Position numbers and translations under genes: made by a program | The notes under the pieces: generated by a model | What the model saw: only the letters and a program-made list of their open reading frames with translations | The model's database searches: none | What the model was told of the DNA's origin: nothing | Assembly: GCA_021812825.1 (NCBI GenBank) | Contig: JAKAMO010000039.1 | Location: forward strand, 1 to 22,363 | Direction of reading: 5' to 3' | Origin: a bacterium | Lineage (GTDB): Bacteria > Elusimicrobiota > Elusimicrobia > Elusimicrobiales > UBA9959 | DNA length: 22,363 nt | Shown: positions 14,703-22,087 of the stretch, piece after piece | Numbering within the stretch: the stretch's first letter is position 1 | Layout of the letters: the number at the start of each line of letters is the position of its first letter

Positions 14703-15917
14703 ATGAAAAAAACAATGCTTGTCCTGGCGCTGTCCTTCTGCGTCATGCCGCTGGCGGCCGCGGAAGGGCCCAAGGCGGAGTTGAAGATAGTGGAGAGCGT
14801 GCCCGCCGAGACCGTCTACGGCTCATCGCTGGCCGCCAGGCCCCGGGAGGTCTGGCTGGAGATGATAAACTCGGCCAAGAAGACGCTGGACATAGAGCAG
14901 TTCTACATCGCCGACAAGGAAGGCGAGGCCATGTCGCCGGTGCTCGAGGCCGTCAAGGCGGCGGCCAAGCGCGGCGTGAAGGTGCGCCTGATAGCCGACA
15001 GCGTGATGATGGGCGAGACCTCCAAGGCGCTGCCCGCCCTCAAGGAGGCCGGGGTCAACGCCAGGGTCATAGATTTCAAGAAGAAGATAGGCGGAGTGCA
15101 GCACTCCAAATTCTTCATCGCGGACGGGGAGGACTCCTTCATCGGCAGCCAGAACTTCGACTGGCGCTCCCTCTCGCAGATCCACGAGATCGGCGTGCGG
15201 ATAAAGAGCGCGAAAGCGGCGGCGGACCTGGAGCTGGTGTTCGACGGCGACTGGGCGCTGGCGGGCGGGACCGAGCCCAAGAGGATGTTCGGCAGGAAGA
15301 AGACGGCCATCACCGCCGCCAAGCCGGAGAAGGCCGCTCTGGACGGGCAGGAGGTGTCCTACAGCCTGTCCTACAGCCCGGTGGGCTATATTCCGCGCGG
15401 GGCCGACCAGGAGATAACCGAGCTGCTGAAGCTGCTGGCTTCGGCCAAACATACCGTGCGCGGCCAGGTCATGACCTACGCGCTGCTGGAGCACGGCTCC
15501 AAGCGCTGGCCGGAGCTTGACTCCGCCTTCCGGAAGGCGGCCGCCCGCGGCGTCAAGGTGGAGCTTATCTTCGCCGACTGGGGCATGGGCGGTAAGGCGG
15601 ACCGCGACATCAAGGCGCTCTCCAAGACCGACAACATAAAGATCAGGATCTCCTCGCTGCCGCAGCTGAGCACTGGCTTCGTACCCTACTCCCGTGTAGA
15701 GCATTGCAAGTACCTGAGCGTGGACGGCGAGACCGCCTACATCACCACCTCCAACTGGGGGCCGGGGTATTTCCTCAGCTCCCGCGGCGTAGGCGTGGTC
15801 ATAAAGGGCGCCGCCGCGGCCTCGGTGCTGGAGGACATATTCTCTAAGGCCTGGGACGGCCCGTACGTGCAACCGGTGGACCCGCTGAAGGAATACCAGC
15901 CGGTAAAACGTAACTGA
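14703..15917 (+). CDS. Secreted phospholipase D-superfamily protein resembling PLD3/PLD4
   Basis: The product is 404 residues with a signal peptide (MKKTMLVLAL, hydrophobic to about 17, likely cleavage after Ala18-Ala20), so it is probably periplasmic or secreted. It has both HKD motifs: H134-S-K136...D141 followed by FIGSQNFDWRSLSQ, and H334-C-K336...D341 followed by AYITTSNWGPGYF. The pieces ESVPAE at 31-36, DWRSL after motif 1, RGVKVELIFADWG at 282-294, the TSNW...YF ending and DGPY near the C-terminus match, in order, what I recall of animal PLD3/PLD4 and vaccinia K4. Some of those are 5' exonucleases or act on phospholipids. Here the activity could be nuclease or lipase. A strong terminator follows the gene, which is downstream of the EamA gene by 39 bases. 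Confidence 0.88.
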   Translation: MKKTMLVLALSFCVMPLAAAEGPKAELKIVESVPAETVYGSSLAARPREVWLEMINSAKKTLDIEQFYIADKEGEAMSPVLEAVKAAAKRGVKVRLIADSVMMGETSKALPALKEAGVNARVIDFKKKIGGVQHSKFFIADGEDSFIGSQNFDWRSLSQIHEIGVRIKSAKAAADLELVFDGDWALAGGTEPKRMFGRKKTAITAAKPEKAALDGQEVSYSLSYSPVGYIPRGADQEITELLKLLASAKHTVRGQVMTYALLEHGSKRWPELDSAFRKAAARGVKVELIFADWGMGGKADRDIKALSKTDNIKIRISSLPQLSTGFVPYSRVEHCKYLSVDGETAYITTSNWGPGYFLSSRGVGVVIKGAAAASVLEDIFSKAWDGPYVQPVDPLKEYQPVKRN

Positions 15918-15923
15918 CGCGAG

Positions 15924-15952
15924 GCGCCGCCGGAAGGCGGCGCTTCTCTTTA
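15924..15952 (+). terminator. Rho-independent terminator of the EamA-PLD unit
   Basis: GCGCCGCC at 15924-15931 pairs perfectly with GGCGGCGC at 15936-15943 across the tetraloop GGAA (GNRA type). The T-rich run TTCTCTTTA follows. It begins 7 bases after the PLD-like stop codon. Confidence 0.85.
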
Positions 15953-16100
15953 CTGGGGGGCCATGCCGGCTCTGAAGGGTCCGGCGCCGTCTGCCGCCGC
16001 GCCGAGCCCCTGCCGGGCCCAAGGGCACAGCGGACACTGGTCCGGAATACGTCCTTCCACAAGGTGCTCCGGCTCAGGTGCCGGCTGACGGCAACCGGCA

Positions 16101-16106
16101 TAATAT
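16101..16106 (+). promoter_or_regulatory. Possible -10-like TAATAT
   Basis: TAATAT is the only AT-rich block in this intergenic stretch and would start transcription near 16113, just before GGAGGG at 16118-16123. There is no -35 hexamer. It could equally be chance; on the opposite strand the same block reads TATATT. Confidence 0.25.
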
Positions 16107-16128
16107 ACATGGGTCCTGGAGGGATCGG

Positions 16129-16206
16129 GTGAGGACGGTGGTCGCCGCGGCCGTGGTCCTTTTTATGCAGGTTCCGCCGGAGATGCGGGAGTTCTGCGGC
16201 CAATGA
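16129..16206 (+). CDS. Possible 25-residue peptide (weak)
   Basis: A GTG-initiated frame encodes 25 residues beginning MRTVVAAAVVLFMQ, hydrophobic at first and polar towards the end (PPEMREFCGQ). GGAGGG at 16118-16123 is 5 bases upstream, and an AT-rich -10-like block lies at 16101-16106. No homologue is known to me, and the frame is too short for codon-use evidence. It may be chance. Confidence 0.2.
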   Translation: MRTVVAAAVVLFMQVPPEMREFCGQ

Positions 16207-16296
16207 GGGTCCCGTCGCCGATGGAGCTCTCTGCGCGTATGGTAACTCCGGCCCGGTTTCCGTTTGCCTTTTACCGGTATGGCCGCGTGACCGATA

Positions 16297-17439
16297 TCAG
16301 CCGGCGTGGCGGAGGCCAAGGATGTCGGCGTAAAGCCGGAGATGATCGGCGGCCGGTTTCTCCCAGGTAAGGGTACGCGCCAGGGCGGCGGCCCTCTCTC
16401 CCAGCGCGGCCCTGGTCCCCGGCGAGGCCAGCTTGTCCGCCGCGCAGGCTATCGTTTCCGTCTCGAAAGGCCTGTCCAGCACCAGGGCGTTCTCGCCGTC
16501 GCTGAGCAGCTCGCTGAGTCCGGCGTACTTGCTTATCACGGGCGGGACGCCCATGGCCATGGCCTCCAGGGCGGAGAGGTTGAACGTGTCGAGCGGGGTG
16601 GGGCTCAGGAAGACGTCGCAAGCGCTGTAAAGGTCCCTGACGTCGCCGCCGCCCGGGGAGGTTATCAGCCGCAGGCCGGCCCCGCGCGCCAGTTCCTCGA
16701 ACGGCTCCGCGCGGAACGGTCCCGCGGCCAGCAGGACGGTGCGTCCTTTCGGTCCGCCGGCCGCCGCGCCCCTGATCGCGAATTCCAGTCCCTTCCATGA
16801 ATCCCCGATATACAGGAAGACCAGATCTTCCGGAGACAGGCCGAGAGAGTTCCTGGCTCCCGACCTGGCGTTCCTGCGGTATTCCTTCGAAAAATGCTCC
16901 GGGTCCACGCCATGCCGGATCACGCTGATGGCGGCGCGCGGCACGCCGCAGGCCTGCGAGATCTCGGACGACGACCTTTCGGAAAGGGCGACGACCCGTT
17001 TGTAGCGACCCGGCCGGAAGCGCTGGCGTTCGATGAAAGTGCGCACGGCGCGGTTGCGGCTGTTCAGGCGCGGCGGGCAGATGGTGAACGGCGCCGCGGA
17101 GAGCTTATCCGCTTCCACTAGCTGCGGGTCGTTGTGCATCACCGCCACGTCCTGCCAGATGGTCAGCAGATGGCTGACTATGATGTCGTGGCTGCCAAGA
17201 TAGGGGCGCAGCGCGCCGATGGGAATGGTCCAGATCCTGGCGGAACCGCGCAGGCAGGGGAATCCGTGCAGGTGCACGCCCCTCGGCAGGGCAGCCCTCT
17301 CGGCGGCGGTGAGCTGCGTGAGCGCCGAGTAGATGTGCGTCTCATGGCCCAGCCTGGAGAATTCCCTGGCGTGGGCCAGCACCATGCGGGAGATGCCGTT
17401 GCGGCCGGAGAAAGAGCGCAGCAGCAAGGCTATGTTCAT
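16297..17439 (-). CDS. GT4-type (GT-B fold) glycosyltransferase
   Basis: The product is 380 residues. The N-terminal domain has the acceptor-side Gly-rich loop (RSFSGRNGISRMVLAHA) and LGHETHIYSA, and the C-terminal domain has FLYIGDSWKGLEFAI (208-222), VLLAAGPF and PLDTFNLSALEAMAMGVPPV (282-301). The EX7E motif of GT4 enzymes appears as D284-x7-E292, with Asp in place of the first Glu. It transfers a sugar from a nucleotide donor in the cytoplasm, likely in a surface polysaccharide or lipid-linked pathway. The start overlaps the stop of the polysaccharide deacetylase by ATGA, so both are made together. That pairing suggests one polysaccharide product. Donor and acceptor are unknown. Confidence 0.88.
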   Translation of the reverse strand: MNIALLLRSFSGRNGISRMVLAHAREFSRLGHETHIYSALTQLTAAERAALPRGVHLHGFPCLRGSARIWTIPIGALRPYLGSHDIIVSHLLTIWQDVAVMHNDPQLVEADKLSAAPFTICPPRLNSRNRAVRTFIERQRFRPGRYKRVVALSERSSSEISQACGVPRAAISVIRHGVDPEHFSKEYRRNARSGARNSLGLSPEDLVFLYIGDSWKGLEFAIRGAAAGGPKGRTVLLAAGPFRAEPFEELARGAGLRLITSPGGGDVRDLYSACDVFLSPTPLDTFNLSALEAMAMGVPPVISKYAGLSELLSDGENALVLDRPFETETIACAADKLASPGTRAALGERAAALARTLTWEKPAADHLRLYADILGLRHAG

Positions 17440-18170
17440 GCCCGGGCCAGCTTTCCGGCCTGCGCCAGCCTAAGAAAGAACCTGAACAGCCCGCAGCGGC
17501 CGCTGATGATCCTGCGCGGCACGGCGAACGGGGCGCCGTCGCCCTTTTCCGTGGCGAAGGCCAGCGCGTAACCCGCCCTGCTGGCGGCGGCCTTGGCCTC
17601 CCCGCTGTAGGCGCCGTAGGGATAGGCGAACCAGTCCACCTTCGCGCCCAGCGCGGCCTCGAGCGCGGCCTTGGAGCCGGCGGTCTCGCTGATCAGGTCC
17701 TCTCCAGCGAGTTTGGAAAGGTCGGTGTGGGACGAACTGTGCGCGCCTACGGCCCAGCCGGCCCCGGCCAGCCGGCGCAGTTCATCCGGCGTAAGCAGGC
17801 GGTTGGGCGAAGCGGCGGTTTCCCCGTCCCAGAAGGCGCTGCCGCCGAAGGCGGAGGGGACCATAAAGACGGCCCCGGTGAAGCCGCAGTCCGCCATGAC
17901 GGGCGCGGCCGCCGCCGCCACGCTGGAAAAAGCGTCGTCAAAGGTGATCAGCACCGGTCTCTGCGGCAGCGTCGCCGGCAGGCCCAGCGCGGCTTTCTGG
18001 TACTCGGCCGGCGCGGGCGTGGCGTAGCCCAGCAGGCGCAGCAGGCGCATCTGGGCGGCGAAAGCGGCCGGCGCGACGCAGGTGTTCGGGTTGGCATCGT
18101 GGCGGGAGGGCTCGGCTATCTTGTGATAGACGAGCACAGGTATCGTTCTACTGGCGTTTCCCAGGCTCAT
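17436..18170 (-). CDS. Polysaccharide deacetylase family protein (NodB/CE4 domain)
   Basis: The product is 244 residues. The NodB-type metal motifs are present: TFDD at 76-79, whose two Asp are the base and metal ligand, and H144-SSS-H148 in GAHSSSHTDL. YPYGAYSGEA further on gives the third conserved motif. The N-terminus has PVLVYHKI, common in this clade. These enzymes remove N-acetyl groups from chitin-like, peptidoglycan or capsule sugars. No signal peptide is clear, so it could be cytoplasmic or an unconventionally exported protein. It is coupled by ATGA to the GT4 gene. Upstream, GGGGGG is 2 bases before the ATG, and the region before it is occupied by a MITE-like element, which may carry or disturb its promoter. 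Confidence 0.88.
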   Translation of the reverse strand: MSLGNASRTIPVLVYHKIAEPSRHDANPNTCVAPAAFAAQMRLLRLLGYATPAPAEYQKAALGLPATLPQRPVLITFDDAFSSVAAAAAPVMADCGFTGAVFMVPSAFGGSAFWDGETAASPNRLLTPDELRRLAGAGWAVGAHSSSHTDLSKLAGEDLISETAGSKAALEAALGAKVDWFAYPYGAYSGEAKAAASRAGYALAFATEKGDGAPFAVPRRIISGRCGLFRFFLRLAQAGKLARA

Positions 18171-18185
18171 ATCCCCCCGTCCGTC

Positions 18186-18378
18186 GGCAGTCTGCAGAAA
18201 AAGCCCCTTTCAGCGTCTTTTGGCCGCTTCTGGTCGTTCGGTGCGCATAGCGCTTGTACGGCGCGGTTGCGCCGCCCGACTCGCAGTCTCTCCTAGAAAA
18301 TGCTCGCCTCGCGTCGCCGCGGCTCTGTTTCAAAATCGGCTCAAAATACAGCAGAGCAGGTTTTTTCAGCAGACTGTC
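18186..18378. mobile_element. MITE-like element with imperfect 20-bp terminal inverted repeats
   Basis: The left end GGCAGTCTGCAGAAAAAGCC (18186-18205) matches the reverse complement of the right end, 18359-18378, at 17 of 20 positions. The element is 193 bases long, carries no transposase and fills the gap between prfC and the polysaccharide deacetylase. No clear target-site duplication is visible. Similar ends (CAGTCTGCTGAAAAA) remind me of insertion-sequence termini, so a non-autonomous remnant is likely. On the - strand one frame stays open right through. Just outside the right end, the - strand reads TATACT at 18379-18384, a possible promoter. Confidence 0.5.
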
Positions 18379-18387
18379 AGTATAGTA

Positions 18388-18421
18388 AAAACGACCGGGC
18401 CGCTGGAAATAACGTCGTTTT
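18388..18421 (-). terminator. Terminator of prfC
   Basis: AAAACGAC at 18388-18395 pairs with GTCGTTTT at 18414-18421. On the - strand the 3' arm ends in a run of T residues (GTCGTTTTT). The first arm overlaps the TAA stop of prfC. The loop of 18 bases is GC-rich in part and could fold further. Confidence 0.65.
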
Positions 18422-20021
18422 AACTCTGGCGCGGCTGTTCCTTCACCGGGAGATCGAAGAGGGCTATCTCCTTGTTGGTGTCGCCGAAGTACTTCAGCGC
18501 CCACGGGGTGGGGAAGAAGATCACCGGGTTGCCGGCCGAGTCCGCGCCCAGCCGCACGTTCTCGCCCAGGTGTATCATGCCGGAGGCCAGCCTGGCGGAG
18601 CCGTCCTCGTCCAGCCAGCGCACGAACTGCCAGGGGGCTGGCTCCACCACGGACTTCACGCCGTACTCCTCCTCCAGCCTGTACTGGGTCACCTCGAACT
18701 GCAGCGGGCCCACGGCGGCCAGCAGCGGGCTGGAGCTGGGCGCGTCCTTCACTTGGAACTGCTGGACCACGCCCTCGAGCATCAACTGCTCCAGGCCGGT
18801 CTTGAACGGCTTGAACTTGGACGGCACCGGGTTGGAAAGGTAGGTGAAGCACTCCGGCGGGAAGCGCGGTATCTCGTCGTAGGCTATCGCCGGGTTCTCG
18901 GTCAGCGTGTCGCCTATCTGGAAATCCTGGTGGCCCACTATGCCAACTATGTCCCCCGGGTAGGCTTCGTCCACCGTCTCTCGGTCCTGGCCGAAGAGCT
19001 TGTTGGAGTTAGACAGCCGCACCTTCTTGCCGCTGCGCGAATGGTGCACCGTCATGTCGCGCGTGAACTTGCCGGAGCAGACCCTGATGAAGGCCACCTT
19101 GTCGCGGTGGCGCGGGTTCATGTTGCCCTGGATCTTGAAGATGAAGCCGGAGAAGGCCTCCATCTCGGGACTTACCGACCCTATCGAGGAGTCGCGAGGG
19201 CCGGGGGGGGCGGCGTGCTCGACGAAGCCGTCGAGCATCAGTTGTATGCCGAAGTTGTTCACCGCGCTGCCGAAGAACACCGGCGTGACCTCGCCGGAGA
19301 GCACGGCCTCCTGGTCGTAGGCGGTGCCCGCCAGTTCCAGCATCCCCACTTCCTCTATGAAATTGCGGTAGGAGACGGAGTCGAGCTTCTCCTTTATCAG
19401 CGGGTCCTCGAGGCCGGCCGTTTCGACGCCGGCCTTGAACGCGCCGCCGGGCACGCGCTCGAACATGTGCGCCTGCCTCGTCATCCGGTCGTAGACGCCC
19501 CTGAAATCGGGGCCGTTGCCCATAGGCCAGTTCACAGGGAACGGATGGAGCCCCAGCACCTTCTCCAGCTCGTCTATCAACTCCAGAGGTTCGCGCGCGG
19601 GCCGGTCCATCTTGTTCATGAACGTGAAGATCGGAATATGGCGGCGGCGGCAGACCTCGAAAAGCTTGAGGGTCTGCGCCTCTATGCCCTTGCCGGCGTC
19701 TATCACCATCACGGCCGCGTCCACGGCCGTCAGCACGCGGTAGGTATCCTCGGAGAAATCGCGGTGGCCGGGAGTGTCCAGCAGGTTTATCTTGTAGCCG
19801 TTGTAGTCGAACTGCAGCACGGTGGAGCTTATCGAGATGCCGCGCTTCTTTTCCAGCTCCATCCAGTCGGAGGCGGTCGCGCGCTGGTTCTTGCGCGCGG
19901 TGACGGTGCCTGCCAGGTGCAGCGCGCCGCCGTAAAGCAGCATCTTCTCGGTCAGCGTGGTCTTGCCGGCGTCGGGGTGGGAGATGATGGCGAAGGTGCG
20001 GCGTCTCTTGATCTCGTCCAT
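18420..20021 (-). CDS. prfC: Peptide chain release factor 3
   Basis: The product is 533 residues, the normal length for RF3. GTPase motifs are complete: SHPDAGKTT (14-22), RGISISST (60-67), DTPGH (82-86) and NKMD (136-139). The rest follows the family (domain 2 from about residue 285, and a C-terminal domain ending with the FGDTNKEIALF segment). It recycles RF1 and RF2 from the ribosome after termination, in the cytoplasm. The start at ATG 20021 has no Shine-Dalgarno sequence; instead ATCACCTCC, the 3' end of 16S rRNA, stands in the leader. A possible -10 (TATCCT) is 11 bases upstream. It follows the ABC permease gene by 80 bases and is probably its own transcription unit. Confidence 0.95.
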   Translation of the reverse strand: MDEIKRRRTFAIISHPDAGKTTLTEKMLLYGGALHLAGTVTARKNQRATASDWMELEKKRGISISSTVLQFDYNGYKINLLDTPGHRDFSEDTYRVLTAVDAAVMVIDAGKGIEAQTLKLFEVCRRRHIPIFTFMNKMDRPAREPLELIDELEKVLGLHPFPVNWPMGNGPDFRGVYDRMTRQAHMFERVPGGAFKAGVETAGLEDPLIKEKLDSVSYRNFIEEVGMLELAGTAYDQEAVLSGEVTPVFFGSAVNNFGIQLMLDGFVEHAAPPGPRDSSIGSVSPEMEAFSGFIFKIQGNMNPRHRDKVAFIRVCSGKFTRDMTVHHSRSGKKVRLSNSNKLFGQDRETVDEAYPGDIVGIVGHQDFQIGDTLTENPAIAYDEIPRFPPECFTYLSNPVPSKFKPFKTGLEQLMLEGVVQQFQVKDAPSSSPLLAAVGPLQFEVTQYRLEEEYGVKSVVEPAPWQFVRWLDEDGSARLASGMIHLGENVRLGADSAGNPVIFFPTPWALKYFGDTNKEIALFDLPVKEQPRQS

Positions 20022-20032
20022 GGGAGGTGATT

Positions 20033-20038
20033 AGGATA
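20033..20038 (-). promoter_or_regulatory. Possible -10 element TATCCT of prfC
   Basis: The - strand reads AATAAGATATCCTAATC. TATCCT ends 11 bases before the ATG, so the leader would be about 5 bases. No -35 hexamer is visible. The alternative is that prfC is read through from the ABC genes. Confidence 0.35.
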
Positions 20039-20078
20039 TCTTATTTCTTTCCAATGCCTTTATGGGTTTCCGCCGGGG

Positions 20079-20099
20079 AAAGGCGGCGCGGATGCCGCC
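20079..20099 (-). terminator. Possible weak terminator after the ABC permease operon
   Basis: On the - strand GGCGGC (20099-20094) pairs with GCCGCC (20087-20082) across a 6-base loop and is followed by TTTCCCC. The stem is GC-rich, but the T run is only three bases. It begins 3 bases past the permease stop. Confidence 0.4.
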
Positions 20100-20101
20100 G
20101 G

Positions 20102-21022
20102 CTAGTCCTTCTCGTAAGGCACGCCGTCGGCCGAAGGAGGCGCGGCCTTGGAGAAGGTCCCGGCCAGGACCACTATGGTGAGCAGGTAGGGGATCATCTG
20201 GATGAACTGGACCGGCAGCTTGACGCCCACGGTCTGCAGCTGGATCTGCACCGCCTCGGCGAAACCGAAGAAAAGCGCGGCCAGCGCGGCCAGCACCGGG
20301 TTCCATTTGCCGAAGATCATCGCCGCGAGCGCTATGTAACCGCGGCCGCCGCTCATCCCGTCGGTGAACTGGTGCTGGTCGTAAGCCAGCCAGACCCCGC
20401 CGAGCGCCGCCAGCGCGCCGGAGATCAGCACGCCCAGGTAGCGCATGCGGCGGACGTTCACGCCCAGCGTGTCCGCGGCCTCCGGGTTCTCGCCTACCGC
20501 GCGCAGCCGCAGGCCGAAGGGGGTGCGGTAGACGGAATACCACACCGCGAACACCAGCAGGCCGGTCAGGAGTATCAGCGGGTTCGAGACGATGTCGCCG
20601 ATCACGGGTATGCCGCCGATCACCGGGACGTCCAGCCTGGCTATCCCGGAGATGCGGCCCGAGTTGGAGGAGGAGTGGAAGAAATACTTCAGGAAGAACT
20701 TGGTGGCGCCCACCGCCAGAATGTTGATGGCCAGCCCCGAGATTATCTGATTGGCGCGGAACTTGATGGAGACCACGGCGTGCAGCCAGGCGAAGAGCAT
20801 GCCGCCGGCCACCGCGCAGAGTATGCCGGCCCACGGGCTGCCGGTGTAGAAATTACCAAGCACCGAGCAGAAGGCGCCTATCAGGATCAGCCCCTCCAGG
20901 CCGATGTTGACCACGCCTCCGAGCTCGGAGGCCGTCGCCCCCATGGCCGTCAGGATGTACGGCACGGAGATCCGTATGGTCTGGCCCGCCAGCGCCAGGG
21001 AGAATATCTGGAAAAGGTCCAT
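20102..21022 (-). CDS. BMP-family nucleoside ABC importer permease (NupQ/YufQ-like)
   Basis: The product is 306 residues with about eight to nine hydrophobic segments and no other domain. The signature GGVVNIGLEG at 35-44 is typical of the second permease of BMP-type importers, as is ANQIISGLAINILAVG around 109-124. It forms a membrane heterodimer with the product of the neighbouring gene. Together with an ATPase and a lipoprotein, such systems import purine nucleosides or related compounds (NupNOPQ of Bacillus). The gene lies 12 bases downstream of the other permease. The substrate is inferred from the family only. Confidence 0.9.
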   Translation of the reverse strand: MDLFQIFSLALAGQTIRISVPYILTAMGATASELGGVVNIGLEGLILIGAFCSVLGNFYTGSPWAGILCAVAGGMLFAWLHAVVSIKFRANQIISGLAINILAVGATKFFLKYFFHSSSNSGRISGIARLDVPVIGGIPVIGDIVSNPLILLTGLLVFAVWYSVYRTPFGLRLRAVGENPEAADTLGVNVRRMRYLGVLISGALAALGGVWLAYDQHQFTDGMSGGRGYIALAAMIFGKWNPVLAALAALFFGFAEAVQIQLQTVGVKLPVQFIQMIPYLLTIVVLAGTFSKAAPPSADGVPYEKD

Positions 21023-21034
21023 CTTATGTCCCGC

Positions 21035-22087
21035 TCAGTCTTCCGTCAACCTGGCCATGTATTTCTTCGCGAGCAGGTTCGAGGATATCACGAACAGTAT
21101 CACCAGCGCCTGCAGTATCTGGATGATGTCCTTGGGCACCAGCGCGTTGATGACCAGCGTGCCATGCGATAGAGCGCCGAACAGCAGCGCCGCGAAGATG
21201 ATGCCGAACGGGTTGTTCTGTCCCACCAGCGCTACGGCTATTCCCATGAAGCCTACGCCCTGCGTGAAGCCTTCCTCGTAGTAGTGCTTGTAGCCCATGA
21301 TGAAATTGACCGCCGCAAAGCCGCTCAGGCCGCCGGAGATCAGGAAGGTCAGGAGCAGGTTGCGGTTTATGTGTATGCCGCCGGTCTCCGCCGCGGACGG
21401 GTTAAGACCTATCGCGCGGGTTTCGTAGCCGTAGGGGGTCTTCCAGATGAGCCACCAGAAGGCGAAGCACAGCGCCGCGGCCATGAACAGCGTCACGTTG
21501 GCCGGCGAGCCCCTGAAAGCGGGCACGTAGTGGTCCAGCCGCGGCAGGGCGGCGCTCCCGGCTATCAGCTGCGTGTGCACCGTCTCCGGCAGGTGGAAAT
21601 AGGCCGTTATCAGATAATTGGTCAGCGCCAGGGCTATGAAGTTCATCATGATGGTGGTGATGACCTCGTGCGCCCCGGTCTTTATCTTCAGCACGGCGGG
21701 GACCGACGCCCACAGCATGCCGCCGGCGAACGCGCCGGCCAGGCACAGCGGGACCAGCAGGGCCGCCGGCAGGCCCGTGAAAGTGAAGCCCAGCCAGGCG
21801 CAGACGAAGCCGCCTATGACCATCTGCCCCTCGGCGCCGATGTTGAAGATGCTGGCCTTGAAGCCCAGGGCCAGCGCCAGCCCCGTCATGATCAGCGGGG
21901 TGGCCTTGAAGAGCGTCTGCGCGAGGCCGTAGGGGTTGAGGATAACGCCTTCGAACAGGCGCCGGTAAACCAGCGCGGGGTTGGCGTGCACGAGCAGGAT
22001 GAAGAAGGCGCCGACTACTAAGGAGGCCAGCACGGCGGCCAGCGTCACGCCGAGGTTTATCAGGAAAGCTTTAGTGTTCTTGTTCAT
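21035..22087 (-). CDS. BMP-family nucleoside ABC importer permease (NupP/YufP-like)
   Basis: The product is 350 residues with about ten hydrophobic segments. The motif [18 protein letters not shown] at about 76-93 and the later [15 protein letters not shown] segment are characteristic of the first, larger permease of BMP-type nucleoside importers. It sits in the inner membrane with the NupQ-like partner. The ATG overlaps the stop of the ATPase gene by ATGA (22084-22087), so translation is coupled. The substrate-binding lipoprotein was not found here and probably lies outside the right edge. Confidence 0.9.
   Translation of the reverse strand: MNKNTKAFLINLGVTLAAVLASLVVGAFFILLVHANPALVYRRLFEGVILNPYGLAQTLFKATPLIMTGLALALGFKASIFNIGAEGQMVIGGFVCAWLGFTFTGLPAALLVPLCLAGAFAGGMLWASVPAVLKIKTGAHEVITTIMMNFIALALTNYLITAYFHLPETVHTQLIAGSAALPRLDHYVPAFRGSPANVTLFMAAALCFAFWWLIWKTPYGYETRAIGLNPSAAETGGIHINRNLLLTFLISGGLSGFAAVNFIMGYKHYYEEGFTQGVGFMGIAVALVGQNNPFGIIFAALLFGALSHGTLVINALVPKDIIQILQALVILFVISSNLLAKKYMARLTED

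Larger units (their letters stand above)
15953..16296. other. Gene-poor stretch between terminator and GT4 gene
   Basis: About 340 bases lie between the terminator after the PLD-like gene and the stop of the opposing glycosyltransferase. Overlapping short frames exist on both strands. Except for the weakly supported 25-codon frame at 16129-16206, none has a convincing start signal or recognisable product. I saw no tRNA, repeat or terminator hairpin for the - strand gene. An AT-rich island (TAATATACAT at 16101-16110) stands out from the GC-rich surroundings. Confidence 0.5.

Noticed and set aside
15844..16203. - strand frame of 119 residues between PLD and GT4 genes
   Set aside because: It overlaps the PLD-like 3' end, is Arg/Pro-rich with no recognisable domain, and has no good ribosome site.
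16203..16370. + strand frame of 55 codons overlapping the 25-codon frame by ATGA
   Set aside because: Most of it lies opposite the GT4 coding sequence, and the product looks random.
18148..18852. - strand frame running across the MITE-like element
   Set aside because: It lies out of frame with prfC at one end and includes the element; it is an accident of composition with no domain.
20027..21172. + strand frame of 381 residues preceded by GGAGGTGA
   Set aside because: It is antisense to two well-supported ABC permease/prfC regions, the product is His/Arg/Gly-rich and low complexity, and the SD-like string is within prfC's leader.
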